From the NCBI GenBank assembly GCA_016788525.1, contig JAEUPD010000260.1, forward strand, positions 1-43,176: DNA of 43,176 nt, in the 5' to 3' direction. Shown one piece after another: positions 16,293-23,935 of the stretch. The position numbers and the translations under genes are program-made. Under the pieces are notes generated by a model. It had not been told where the DNA came from, did no database searches, and worked only from the letters and a program-made list of their open reading frames with translations. The stretch is from Rubrivivax sp. Lineage in GTDB: Bacteria; Pseudomonadota; Gammaproteobacteria; Burkholderiales; Burkholderiaceae_C. Within the stretch, counting starts at the first letter, position 1. Each line of letters starts with the position of its first letter.

Positions 16293-18019
16293 TGAGTGCG
16301 CCGCTCGACGATGCGCGCCAGCACCCAGAACAGCAGCGTGGCCACCGCCGAGGCGGCCACGATCAGCACTGCGCAGGCGGCCGCGGCGCCCATGTCGCCG
16401 GCCTCGTCGAGGTTGAGGATGGCGATGCTGGCCACCTTGGTTTCCGGCGAGTAGAGGAACACCACCGCCGAGATGGTGGTCATGGCATTGACGAAGAAGT
16501 AGCGCGCGATGTCCACCATCGCCGGCGTGCAGATGGGCAAGGTCACGCGCCAGAAGGTCACCCATTGCGGCACCTTGAGGCTGGCGCTCACGCTCTCGAA
16601 TTCGGCATCCAGCGCCTTCAGCGCCGTGACCGCCGTGAGATGCCCGGTGGTGTAGAAGTGGACGATCGTGCACAGCGTCAGCAGCGCCATCGTGTGGTAC
16701 AGGCCGGAAAGCGGGTTGGCCGGCTTGTTGAAGAAGAAGATGTAGCCCAGGCCGAGCACGAGGCCGGGCACCGCCATCGGCAACGTGGCCAGCAGCCGCA
16801 CGCTGCTGCGCAACGCGCGTGGCGCCAGCGTCTTCTCCAGCAGGTAGGCGCCCACGAAGACGAGCATCGTGCCGAACAGCGCGGTGCCGGCGCTCATCAC
16901 GAGGCTGTTGACGAACCCCTCGCCGAACTCGGCGTCGAACAGGCCCATCTTGTAGTGGCGCAGGCTCGGCGCCAGGTTGTAGGGCCAGAAGCTGGCGAAG
17001 CTGGCGAACACCGCCATGCCGAGCATCGCCAGCATCAGCACCGCCACCCCCAGGCACCAAACGCCCATCGCGGCGTCGAACAGCGGCGCGCGCCGGGGGC
17101 GGTAGGGCACGGCCCGTGCGGTGAGCATCGCTGTCTGCTTGCGCTGCACGAGGTGGTCGACGGAGAAGGTCAGCACCGCCGGTGCCAGCAGCAACAGCGC
17201 CACGACGGCGCCGCGCTGGAAGTCCTGCTGGCCGATGACCAGCTTGAAGACATCGGTGGCCAGCACGTTGAAGTTGCCGCCGATGACCTTGGGGATGCCG
17301 AAGTCGGTGATGACGAGCGTGAAGACCACCAGGCTGGCGCTGATGAGGCCGTACTTCGCGCCTGGCAGCGTGATGGTGAAGAACTTGCGCGCCGCGCTCG
17401 TGCCCATCGAATCGGCCGCCTCGTACAGGCGCGCGTCGGCGGCGGTGAGCGCGGTGACGAGGATCATCAGCGCGTGCGGGAACACCGCGAACATCTCGGC
17501 GATGACGATGCCCGGCGCGCCGTAGATCTCGTGGATGCCGAAGGCGGTGAGCCAGCTCTTCAGCGCGCCCTGGTTGCCGAACCAGTAGATGAGCGAGATG
17601 GCGCTCAGCAGCGAGGGCGCCAGCAGCGGGATGAGTGTGATGCCGCGGAACAGCGCCTTGCCCGGCATGCGGCTGCGCGTCAGCGCGTAGGCCGACAGGA
17701 ACGCCGCCGGCACGGTGACCAGCGTCACCACGGCACTGACCCACAGGCTGTTCCACAGCGAAGTCAGCAGCGCCGGCGTCTGCGCGTAGCTGACGAAGTT
17801 GGCGATGCCGATGAAGCGCCCCTGGTTGTCTTCCAGCGACTGCAGGCCGATGGCCGCCAGCGGAGCGGCGAGGAAGGCCACGAGCAGCAGCGCCACCGCC
17901 ACCAGGGCGGCCGTGGCGACGCGGTCACTGGCCGTGGCGGCCAGGCGGGGCGCCGGGCCCGTGGCCGGTGCGGTGCTGGCCAAGGTGCTCACGGCTTGCG
18001 ACGCGTGGCGTGAGGGCAC
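16277..18019 (-). CDS. phnUV: 2-aminoethylphosphonate ABC transporter permease, fused double domain
   Basis: This 580-residue inner-membrane protein contains two complete binding-protein-dependent permease domains, about residues 60-290 and 330-570, with roughly twelve membrane segments in all. Each half has the EAA-type cytoplasmic loop region, for instance around 190-205 and 480-500. In other bacteria the halves are separate PhnU and PhnV; a fused form is known in putative AEP transporters. The GTG start lies 15 nt after the phnT stop, indicating coupling; a second in-frame GTG at 17992 is possible. The C-terminal end of the gene is tandemly duplicated just downstream. Confidence 0.85.
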   Translation of the reverse strand: MPSRHASQAVSTLASTAPATGPAPRLAATASDRVATAALVAVALLLVAFLAAPLAAIGLQSLEDNQGRFIGIANFVSYAQTPALLTSLWNSLWVSAVVTLVTVPAAFLSAYALTRSRMPGKALFRGITLIPLLAPSLLSAISLIYWFGNQGALKSWLTAFGIHEIYGAPGIVIAEMFAVFPHALMILVTALTAADARLYEAADSMGTSAARKFFTITLPGAKYGLISASLVVFTLVITDFGIPKVIGGNFNVLATDVFKLVIGQQDFQRGAVVALLLLAPAVLTFSVDHLVQRKQTAMLTARAVPYRPRRAPLFDAAMGVWCLGVAVLMLAMLGMAVFASFASFWPYNLAPSLRHYKMGLFDAEFGEGFVNSLVMSAGTALFGTMLVFVGAYLLEKTLAPRALRSSVRLLATLPMAVPGLVLGLGYIFFFNKPANPLSGLYHTMALLTLCTIVHFYTTGHLTAVTALKALDAEFESVSASLKVPQWVTFWRVTLPICTPAMVDIARYFFVNAMTTISAVVFLYSPETKVASIAILNLDEAGDMGAAAACAVLIVAASAVATLLFWVLARIVERRTQAWKA

Positions 18020-18034
18020 CGCGAGCTCATGGCC

Positions 18035-19279
18035 TCAGAACACCCGCATGCGCCCGCGCATCAGCCGCATCGGCAGGCGGCTGCCTACCTGCAACTGCTG
18101 CTCGGTGAGGTAGTTCAGCGAGAGGTAGGCGGTGAGCTTCTGCTCGCCCAGGGCGGGGCTGGCGACGCGCACCAGGCAGTACGAGCCGAGGAACTCGATC
18201 TTCTCGATCTCGGCGTCGAAGGTGTTGGGGTCGCCCACGGCAAAGCGGCTGCCGAACACGGCGGTGGCAAAGACCGAGTCGCGCTGGCTTTCGAGCACGG
18301 GCCGGCGCAGGGGCGGGGGGGCGCCGGCGGGGCCGGTTGAGGCCGCTTCGGAGGCCGAAGCGGGGGCCGAAGCGGAGGCCGGTGAAGGGGGCTCGGCCGG
18401 GCGGGCCGTGCCCGGTGCCGCGGCCGCGCCGGTGCGTGCCAGCACGTCCTCGGGCCGCAGGTAGATCTTCACCGGCGAGCCGCGCGGCCGGCCGTGCGCG
18501 CATTCGAACAGGCTGGGACCGATGCGCACATGCTCGCCGTCTTCGGCCGTGCCCTGCAGCACGTTCACGCGGCCGACGAAATCGGCGACGAAGGGCGAGG
18601 CCGGCTCGCGGTACACCTCCAGCGGCGTGCCGACCTGTTCGATGACGCCGTGGTTCATCACCACGATGCGGTCGGCCACCGAGAGCGCCTCTTCCTGGTC
18701 GTGCGTGACCATGATGGTGGTCACGCCCAGCCGCCGCTGAAGGCTCTTGATCTCCTGCCGCAGCTGCACGCGCACGATGGCGTCCAGCGCCGACAGCGGC
18801 TCGTCCAGCAGCAGCAGGCCCGGCGACGTGGCCAGTGCGCGCGCCAGCGCGATGCGCTGCTGCTGCCCGCCAGACAGCTGCGCGGGGAACTTGTCTTCGC
18901 TGCCCGGCAGCCCGACCAGCTTGACCAGTTCGCCCACGCGCGCCTGCGCCTGGGCCCGCGCCACCTTGCGGTTGACCAGCCCGTAGGCCACGTTGTCGGC
19001 CACCGTCAGGTTGGGGAACAGCGCGTAGCTCTGGAAGACGATGCCGTAGTCGCGCTGCGCGGGCGGCAGCCGGCTGATGTCGCGCCCGGCCTGCGCGATG
19101 CGGCCGGCGCTTTGCGCCTCGAGGCCGGCGACGATGCGCAACAGCGTCGTCTTGCCGCAGCCCGAAGGCCCCAGGAAGCAGACGAACTCGCCCTGCGCGA
19201 TGGCCAGGTCTACCGCCTGGAGCGCCGTGAAGCTGCCGAAGTGCTTGGTGATGCCTTCGAGCTGAAGGTAGGGGGTCAC
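18035..19279 (-). CDS. phnT: 2-aminoethylphosphonate ABC transporter ATP-binding protein
   Basis: This 414-residue ATPase has Walker [10 protein letters not shown] (37-45), Q-loop Gln83, signature LSGGQQ (135-140), Walker B LLLLDEP (155-161) and H-loop His193. A TOBE regulatory domain follows from about 235. The protein is longer than typical members because residues about 283-330 are a low-complexity Ala/Ser/Pro/Gly insert inside the TOBE region, encoded by repeats of GAAGC/GAGGCC type near 18310-18420. The start is GTG without a clear Shine-Dalgarno. It should energise the PhnUV channel for AEP brought by PhnS. The gap from phnS is 111 nt and holds a 90-bp dispersed repeat. Confidence 0.88.
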   Translation of the reverse strand: MTPYLQLEGITKHFGSFTALQAVDLAIAQGEFVCFLGPSGCGKTTLLRIVAGLEAQSAGRIAQAGRDISRLPPAQRDYGIVFQSYALFPNLTVADNVAYGLVNRKVARAQAQARVGELVKLVGLPGSEDKFPAQLSGGQQQRIALARALATSPGLLLLDEPLSALDAIVRVQLRQEIKSLQRRLGVTTIMVTHDQEEALSVADRIVVMNHGVIEQVGTPLEVYREPASPFVADFVGRVNVLQGTAEDGEHVRIGPSLFECAHGRPRGSPVKIYLRPEDVLARTGAAAAPGTARPAEPPSPASASAPASASEAASTGPAGAPPPLRRPVLESQRDSVFATAVFGSRFAVGDPNTFDAEIEKIEFLGSYCLVRVASPALGEQKLTAYLSLNYLTEQQLQVGSRLPMRLMRGRMRVF

Positions 19280-19298
19280 GTTGGGTCCGGTGTGCGCT

Positions 19299-19388
19299 GG
19301 CCAGCCCAGTGACCGCCGCGGATCCGGCTTGGCCGGTCCGCCGGCGGTGCCCCCTGGGGGGAGGCGGCCGAAGGCCGCTTCGGGGGGG
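19299..19388 (-). repeat. 90-bp dispersed palindromic repeat, copy 1
   Basis: The reverse complement of this segment aligns without gaps to 27729-27818. The first 40 bp differ at a single base. The rest is about 80 % identical. It contains the hairpin GCGGCC-GAA-GGCCGC and the run CCCCCTGGGGGG. It occupies most of the gap between phnS and phnT. No protein-coding function is likely; it resembles REP or BIME elements. Confidence 0.8.
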
Positions 19389-19390
19389 AC

Positions 19391-20440
19391 CTATTTCCTC
19401 GGTTCGCTCTTGGCGTTGTAGCGCTTGCTCCACTCGGCCAGGATGCGCTCGCGGTTGCTGGCCTCCCAGTAGAAGTCCTTCTTCACCAGGCGGCTCTCGT
19501 AGTCCTTGGGCACGTTGGGCAGCGGATCGGCCACGCCCGGCATCGCGGTGATGGCGAAGTTCTTGCCGTACAGCTTCATCGCGTCCTTGCTGCTGGCCCA
19601 GTCGGCCAGCTTCCTGGCCGCCGCGAGGTTCTTCGTGCCCTTGTGGATGCCGAAGGCCTCGAGGTCCCAGCCCAGGCCTTCCTTGGGAAACACCAGGTCG
19701 ATCGGCGCGCCCTTGGCCTTGTTGCTGTTGGCGCGGTACTCGAAGCTGATGCCGACCACGAACTCGCCCGCGGCGGCCATGTTGCACGGCCGCGACCCGC
19801 TGTGCGTGTACTGCGCGATGTTCTCGTGCAGCGCGTCCATGAACTTCCAGCCGCCGCCTTTGCCGGCGTCGTCGCCGAACAGCGTGAGCCAGGCCGTCAC
19901 GTCGAAGAAACCGGTGCCTGAACTGGCCGGGTTGGGCATCACGACCTGCCCCTTGTAGGCGGGCTTGGTCAGGTCCTTCCAGCTCTCGGGCTTGGGGATG
20001 CCCTTCTTCTGCGCTTCGACCGTGTTGAAGCAGATCGTCGCGCCCCACACGTCCATGCCGAACCACGCGGGCGGGTTCTTCTTGGCACGGTACTGGGCCA
20101 TGATGCCGTCCAGGTTCAGAGGCGCATAGGGTTCCAGCATGCCCTGCTGGTCCATCAGCGCCAGGCTGGAGGCGGCCACGCCCATCACCACGTCGGCCTG
20201 CGGGTTGGCCTTCTCGGCCAGCAGCTTGGCGGTGATGACGCCGGTGCTGTCGCGCACCCACTTGATGTCGATGTCGGGGTAGGCCCGGGCAAAACCCTCC
20301 TGGTAGGCCTTGAGCTGGTCGGTCTCCAGCGCGGTGTAGACCAGCAATGCGGTCTTCTGGGCGGCCGCAGGCGCGGCGACGAAGGCGGCCGGGACGGCCA
20401 AGGCCAGCGTGGCCAGCAGGTTACGGGCGGTACTGCGCAT
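19391..20440 (-). CDS. phnS: 2-aminoethylphosphonate-binding periplasmic protein
   Basis: This 349-residue solute receptor belongs to the extracellular solute-binding family related to iron(III) and spermidine receptors. A signal peptide (residues 1 to about 27, ending Ala-Ala-Ala) leads to TALLVYTALETDQ, the usual first strand. The body shows the two-lobe pattern with VVMGVAASSLALM and the hinge around SSGTGFF. It delivers AEP to PhnT-PhnUV. GGAG 8 nt upstream supports ATG 20440. The gene heads the minus-strand transporter-phnW operon and diverges from the D-2-hydroxyacid dehydrogenase gene. The 290-bp gap between them contains a PhnR-type operator about 245 bp upstream. Confidence 0.88.
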   Translation of the reverse strand: MRSTARNLLATLALAVPAAFVAAPAAAQKTALLVYTALETDQLKAYQEGFARAYPDIDIKWVRDSTGVITAKLLAEKANPQADVVMGVAASSLALMDQQGMLEPYAPLNLDGIMAQYRAKKNPPAWFGMDVWGATICFNTVEAQKKGIPKPESWKDLTKPAYKGQVVMPNPASSGTGFFDVTAWLTLFGDDAGKGGGWKFMDALHENIAQYTHSGSRPCNMAAAGEFVVGISFEYRANSNKAKGAPIDLVFPKEGLGWDLEAFGIHKGTKNLAAARKLADWASSKDAMKLYGKNFAITAMPGVADPLPNVPKDYESRLVKKDFYWEASNRERILAEWSKRYNAKSEPRK

Positions 20441-20683
20441 CGGGCAATCTCCGGTGAGGGTGGGGAAGGGGTTCGCCTTGGGTGAAGGAAGCGGTTGCTG
20501 CCGTGATCTCTGCCGGCGCGGCCGAATCGCACCAGGAGCACCAGGAAGCAGCGCCGGAGCCAAATGCACAGCTTGCCCGCGGCGTGCGACAGGTTCGTGA
20601 CGCCATGGCCCGGGCCGAGCCGCCTCCTGGAGGAGCCCGATGGTGCCCGCGCCGTGCCGGCCGGGCATCGGCACAAACGAGCA

Positions 20684-20702
20684 GTTTGCAGATTGTTGAC
20701 AA
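20684..20702 (+). promoter_or_regulatory. Predicted PhnR operator A
   Basis: GTTTGCAGATTGTTGACAA contains the palindromic core TTGT-TG-ACAA (20693-20702), typical of GntR/FCD regulators, and an upstream TTTGCA arm (20685-20690). The 13-mer GTTTGCAGATTGT recurs exactly, in inverted orientation, at the phnR promoter. The right-hand arm is degenerate here. Confidence 0.65.
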
Positions 20703-20724
20703 CTGACGTGGCGGTGGCTGCAAT
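20696..20724 (+). promoter_or_regulatory. Promoter of the D-2-hydroxyacid dehydrogenase, overlapping operator A
   Basis: TTGACA (20696-20701) is a perfect -35, followed by a 17-bp spacer and TGCAAT (20719-20724), 4 of 6 to the -10 consensus. The ATG at 20731 begins 7 nt after the -10, where transcription would start, so the mRNA is probably leaderless. The operator core overlaps the -35, fitting repression. Confidence 0.55.
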
Positions 20725-20730
20725 CCCCGC

Positions 20731-21756
20731 ATGACGGACTTCGCCGCCCTGAAAGTCGTGCGCACCGACCGCGAACTGGAGATGGCGCGGGTCGACGTGC
20801 GGCTGCGCGAACTGGGCGCGCGGCTCGTCGTGCTGCCCGATGGCACGAGCGAGGAAGACCTGGTGCGCGAGCTGGCCGATGCCGACCTGCTGCTGATGTG
20901 CTACGCGCGAATCAGCGCGCGGGCCATCGCCGCGGCCCCGAGACTGCGTGCCATCGTCAAGTACGGAGTGGGCATCGACGCCATCGACATCGACGCGGCG
21001 CGCCGCCACGGCGTGCCGGTGGCCAATGTGCCCGCCTATGCCGAAGAGACGGTGGCCGAGGGTGCGTTCGCGCTGCTGCTGGGCCTGTTCAAGCGCTTCA
21101 AGCCGATCCAGGCCCAGATGCAGCATGAAGGCTGGGCCTGGCCCGAGTCTCGCTGGATGGCCGCCGATCTGTCGGGCAAGACGCTGGGCCTGGTGGGCCT
21201 GGGGCGCATCGGGCGCAGCGTGGCGCGCATGGCAGCCGCCTTTCGCATGCCGGTGCTGGCGTACGACCCCTGCATCGCCGAGGATGCGGTGCCCCCGGGC
21301 GTGCAGCGCTGCGCCGACCTGCGGGCGATGCTGGCGCGCTGCGATGCGGTGTCGATCCACTGCGTGCTCAACGCGGGCACGCGCCACCTGCTGGGTGCGG
21401 CCGAACTCGCGGGCATGAAGCAGGGCGCGTACCTGGTGAATGTCTCGCGCGGGGAGATCGTCGACGAGGCGGCGTTGGTCCAGGCCCTGTGCGCGGGGCG
21501 GCTGGCGGGCGCCGCGCTGGACGTGTATGGCCGCGAGCCGCTGACGCACGCGGGGCACCCGATGTCGCGGTTGTTCGCGCTGCCCAACGTGCTGCTGTGG
21601 CCGCACCTCACCTTCTACACGGCCGAGGCGATGCGCCGGCTGGAAGACGAGACGATCGAGCGGTGCATGGAGGCATTGGAAGGTCGGCCGCTCACCGTGC
21701 ATTCACACGACCCGCGGCTGCGCGCGCAGGAGCGCGGCGTGCGCTTCGTCGGCTGA
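20731..21756 (+). CDS. D-2-hydroxyacid dehydrogenase (SerA/GyaR family)
   Basis: This 341-residue NAD(P)-dependent enzyme has the nucleotide motif GLGRIG (156-161) and the catalytic triad Arg240 (NVSRGE), Glu269 (YGREP) and His292 (WPHLT), all intact. It reduces a 2-keto acid or oxidises a D-2-hydroxy acid; the substrate is not evident. It stands alone between the AEP transporter and phnR, under a promoter that shares the PhnR operator. A role in phosphonate side reactions (for example glyoxylate, pyruvate or a phosphono-2-keto acid) is therefore inferred. The N-terminus KVVRTDRELE matches relatives, so ATG 20731 is probably right even though no Shine-Dalgarno exists. Confidence 0.88.
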   Translation: MTDFAALKVVRTDRELEMARVDVRLRELGARLVVLPDGTSEEDLVRELADADLLLMCYARISARAIAAAPRLRAIVKYGVGIDAIDIDAARRHGVPVANVPAYAEETVAEGAFALLLGLFKRFKPIQAQMQHEGWAWPESRWMAADLSGKTLGLVGLGRIGRSVARMAAAFRMPVLAYDPCIAEDAVPPGVQRCADLRAMLARCDAVSIHCVLNAGTRHLLGAAELAGMKQGAYLVNVSRGEIVDEAALVQALCAGRLAGAALDVYGREPLTHAGHPMSRLFALPNVLLWPHLTFYTAEAMRRLEDETIERCMEALEGRPLTVHSHDPRLRAQERGVRFVG

Positions 21757-21794
21757 TGGTGGTCGGCCCCGGACAACGGCCAGGGGCGCATCAC

Positions 21795-21820
21795 TTTGCA
21801 TTTTGTTGACAATCTGCAAA
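21795..21820. promoter_or_regulatory. Predicted PhnR operator B (26-bp dyad)
   Basis: TTTGCA (21795-21800), TTGTTGACAA (21803-21812) and TGCAAA (21815-21820) form a symmetric dyad. The outer arms are centred exactly 10 bp from the core centre on both sides, one helical turn. It shares the 13-mer GTTTGCAGATTGT (minus strand) with operator A. It overlaps the phnR -35, suggesting autorepression. Confidence 0.7.
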
Positions 21821-21835
21821 CCAAGCCCTTAGCAT
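21806..21835 (+). promoter_or_regulatory. Promoter of phnR and the downstream phn genes
   Basis: TTGACA (21806-21811) is a perfect -35; an 18-bp spacer leads to TAGCAT (21830-21835), 4 of 6 to consensus. The phnR ATG is 28 nt further on. The -35 is inside operator B. Confidence 0.55.
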
Positions 21836-21863
21836 CGCGACCACCCCCGCCGCAGACCGCTTC

Positions 21864-22583
21864 ATGCCCGCGACGCCCGCCGACCGCACCCCGCGCCCGC
21901 CGATGGCGGCCGATGCCATCGGCCTGCTGCGCGAGCACTCGCTGGCCACGCTGGCGCAGCAGGAACTCGAACGCCGGATCATCAGCGGCGAGATCGCCGC
22001 CGGCAGCAAGCTCAACGAGGTGGACGTGGCCACCGCACTGGGCGTCTCGCGCGGTCCGGTGCGCGAGGCTTTCCGTGCGCTCAGCCAGGCCGGCCTGGTG
22101 CGTGTGGAGAAGAACCGCGGCGTGTTCGTGCGCCAGGTGTCGCTGGAAGAGGCCAACGAGTTCTACGAGGTGCGCGCCGCGCTCGAAGGCCTCATCGGCC
22201 GGCTGGCCGCGCGCCGCATCGCGCCCGACGAGGTGGAGCAACTGCGCGCCCTTGTGCGCCGCATGCACCAGGTGCACAAGGGCCGCCGCGCCGAGGACTA
22301 CTTCGTGCTCAACGTCGACTTCCACGACCTGCTGGCGCGCGCGGCGCGCAACAACGCGCTGCTGGCGCACTACCGAGGCGTGGTCAACCAGCTCGACCTG
22401 TACCGCCGCGCCACCATCTCGCGCAGCGTCGAGAACATCCCGCTGTCCACCCGGGAACACGAGGCCATCGTCGAGGCCGTGGCCGCCCGTGACGAGGAGC
22501 GTGCCGAGCAGCTGCTCACCGAACACGTGCTGGTCAGCCGCGCGCGGCTGCACGCCGCGCTGGCGTCCGGCAGCGAGCGTTAG
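21864..22583 (+). CDS. phnR: GntR-family (FCD) phosphonate utilisation regulator
   Basis: This 239-residue DNA-binding protein has a winged helix-turn-helix (about 30-95; recognition region GVSRGPVREAFRAL) and an FCD ligand domain of helices (about 100-225). Its gene precedes phnA and lies between two operators that fit FCD-family sites. It resembles the phosphonate-associated regulators described in Burkholderia. It is expected to repress both operator-bearing promoters until a phosphonate or its degradation product binds. It probably reads on into phnA (92-nt gap), so it would be autoregulated together with the catabolic operon. A second in-frame ATG at 21903 is an alternative start. Confidence 0.88.
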   Translation: MPATPADRTPRPPMAADAIGLLREHSLATLAQQELERRIISGEIAAGSKLNEVDVATALGVSRGPVREAFRALSQAGLVRVEKNRGVFVRQVSLEEANEFYEVRAALEGLIGRLAARRIAPDEVEQLRALVRRMHQVHKGRRAEDYFVLNVDFHDLLARAARNNALLAHYRGVVNQLDLYRRATISRSVENIPLSTREHEAIVEAVAARDEERAEQLLTEHVLVSRARLHAALASGSER

Positions 22584-22590
22584 ACCCCCC

Positions 22591-22614
22591 GCCTGCGCTG
22601 CCTGCGCTGCCTGC
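22591..22614. repeat. Short 9-bp tandem repeat
   Basis: GCCTGCGCT occurs twice and is followed by GCCTGC, between phnR and phnA. It is too short to assign a role. Confidence 0.5.
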
Positions 22615-22675
22615 CGACGCGGCGCTCTGCGCTCACCGATCCAACTCCCCAACCGCGAAAGCCCGCTCCGCCCAC

Positions 22676-23935
22676 ATGAATGCCGCCTCCCGCGCCGTCG
22701 AAGTCAACGGCACCACCTACCGCTGGCCGCTGCGCCCCGTGGTCGTCGTCTGCATCGACGGCGGCGACCCGCGTTACCTGCAGCGCTTCCTGGCCGACGG
22801 CAAGCTGCCCAACTTCCGCCGCTTCGTGAGCCAGGGCTTTGCCGGCGTGGCCGACGGCTCGATGCCCTCGTTCACGTGCCCGAACAACATGTCGATGATC
22901 ACCGGCACGCCGACCGCGAAGCACGGCATCTCCGGCAACTTCTACCTCGACACCGCCACCTGGCAGCCGGTGGTCATGACCGGCCCCGAGCTGCTGCGCG
23001 GCGACACCATCATCGCCCGCTTCGCCGCCGCCGGTGCCAAGGTCGTCTCCATCACCGCCAAGGACAAGCTGCGCAAGCAGCTGGCCAAGGGGCTGGACGT
23101 GAGCCAGGGCCACGTCTCGTTCTCCACCGAGTTCGCCGACAAGTGCACGCTGGCCGACAACGGCATCGAGAACGTGCTGCCGTGGCTGGGCATGGAAAAG
23201 CCGGGCATGTACTCGATGGAGCTGTCGCTGTTCGTGCTGGAGGCGGGCCTGAAACTGCTGAAGGAGCGCCGGCCCGACCTGCTGTTCCTCAGCCTCACGG
23301 ACTGGGTGCAGCACAAGTGGTCGCCCGACGAGGCCGATGCATTGCGCTTCTACGAGAAGCTGGACGACGTGTTCGGGCGCCTGGTTGACTGCGACATCAC
23401 GCTGGCGCTGACCGCCGACCACGGCATGAGCGACAAGAGCAACGCCGCAGGCGAGCCCAACGTGATCTGGCTGCAGGACATCCTCGACGCGAAGTTCGGC
23501 GGCGACGAGACCATCGTCATCTGCCCGATCACCGACGCCTTCGTCGCCCACCACGGGGCGCTGGGCGGGTTCGTGCGGGTGTGGTCGCGCGGCAGGGTGA
23601 GCGCGCGCCAGATCATCGACCACATCGCGGGCATCGACGGCATCGAACTCGCGCTGGACAAGGCCACCGCCTGCCGCATGTTCGACATGCCGCCCGACCG
23701 CGAGGCCGACGTGGCGGTGGTGTCGCGCGAAGACGTGTGCATCGGCGCCTCGGCGAAGCACCACGACCTCTCGGGCCTGAAGGGCCATCGCCTGCGCACG
23801 CACGGCGGCGTCAGCGAGGCCAAGGTGCCGTTCATCCTCAGCCGGCCGCTGAACGAGGCCTACAAGATGAAGGCGGCGGGCCAGCCGCTGAAGAGCTACC
23901 AGATCTTCGACTACGCCATCAACGGCACGGTGTGA
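22676..23935 (+). CDS. phnA: Phosphonoacetate hydrolase
   Basis: This 419-residue zinc hydrolase of the alkaline-phosphatase superfamily cleaves the C-P bond of phosphonoacetate to acetate and phosphate. Residues expected to bind the two zincs are visible: Asp28 (CIDGGD), Thr67 (SFTCPNN, the nucleophile-like Thr), Asp209 and His213 (TDWVQH), Asp248-His249 (ADHGMSDK), and a late His in THGGVSE. Their spacing agrees with the family. There is no signal peptide, so it works in the cytosol. It is the key enzyme showing that the organism uses the phosphonoacetate branch. Its stop overlaps the GTG of the next gene. Confidence 0.95.
   Translation: MNAASRAVEVNGTTYRWPLRPVVVVCIDGGDPRYLQRFLADGKLPNFRRFVSQGFAGVADGSMPSFTCPNNMSMITGTPTAKHGISGNFYLDTATWQPVVMTGPELLRGDTIIARFAAAGAKVVSITAKDKLRKQLAKGLDVSQGHVSFSTEFADKCTLADNGIENVLPWLGMEKPGMYSMELSLFVLEAGLKLLKERRPDLLFLSLTDWVQHKWSPDEADALRFYEKLDDVFGRLVDCDITLALTADHGMSDKSNAAGEPNVIWLQDILDAKFGGDETIVICPITDAFVAHHGALGGFVRVWSRGRVSARQIIDHIAGIDGIELALDKATACRMFDMPPDREADVAVVSREDVCIGASAKHHDLSGLKGHRLRTHGGVSEAKVPFILSRPLNEAYKMKAAGQPLKSYQIFDYAINGTV

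Larger units (their letters stand above)
20441..20730. promoter_or_regulatory. Divergent control region of phnS and the D-2-hydroxyacid dehydrogenase
   Basis: This 290-bp segment separates two divergent genes. The operator and plus-strand promoter lie at its right end (20684-20724). The phnS side therefore has a long leader of up to about 250 nt; no strong minus-strand -10 was found. The leader contains GC hairpins such as CTCCTCCAGGAGG near 20625 but no riboswitch I recognise. Confidence 0.5.

Noticed and set aside
14927-18013. A plus-strand open frame of over 1000 codons opposite phnW and phnUV
   Set aside because: It is the GC-rich antisense shadow of well-supported genes; its product is His/Arg/Gln-rich with no domain.
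17989-18030. Coupling mini-ORF (13 codons) before phnUV
   Set aside because: It has no usable Shine-Dalgarno and phnUV has a reasonable GTG just after the phnT stop; chance overlap is likely.
20441-22675. Pho box (CTGTCAT-type repeats) for phosphate-starvation control
   Set aside because: No such repeats were seen upstream of phnS, phnR or phnA; control seems substrate-based through PhnR.
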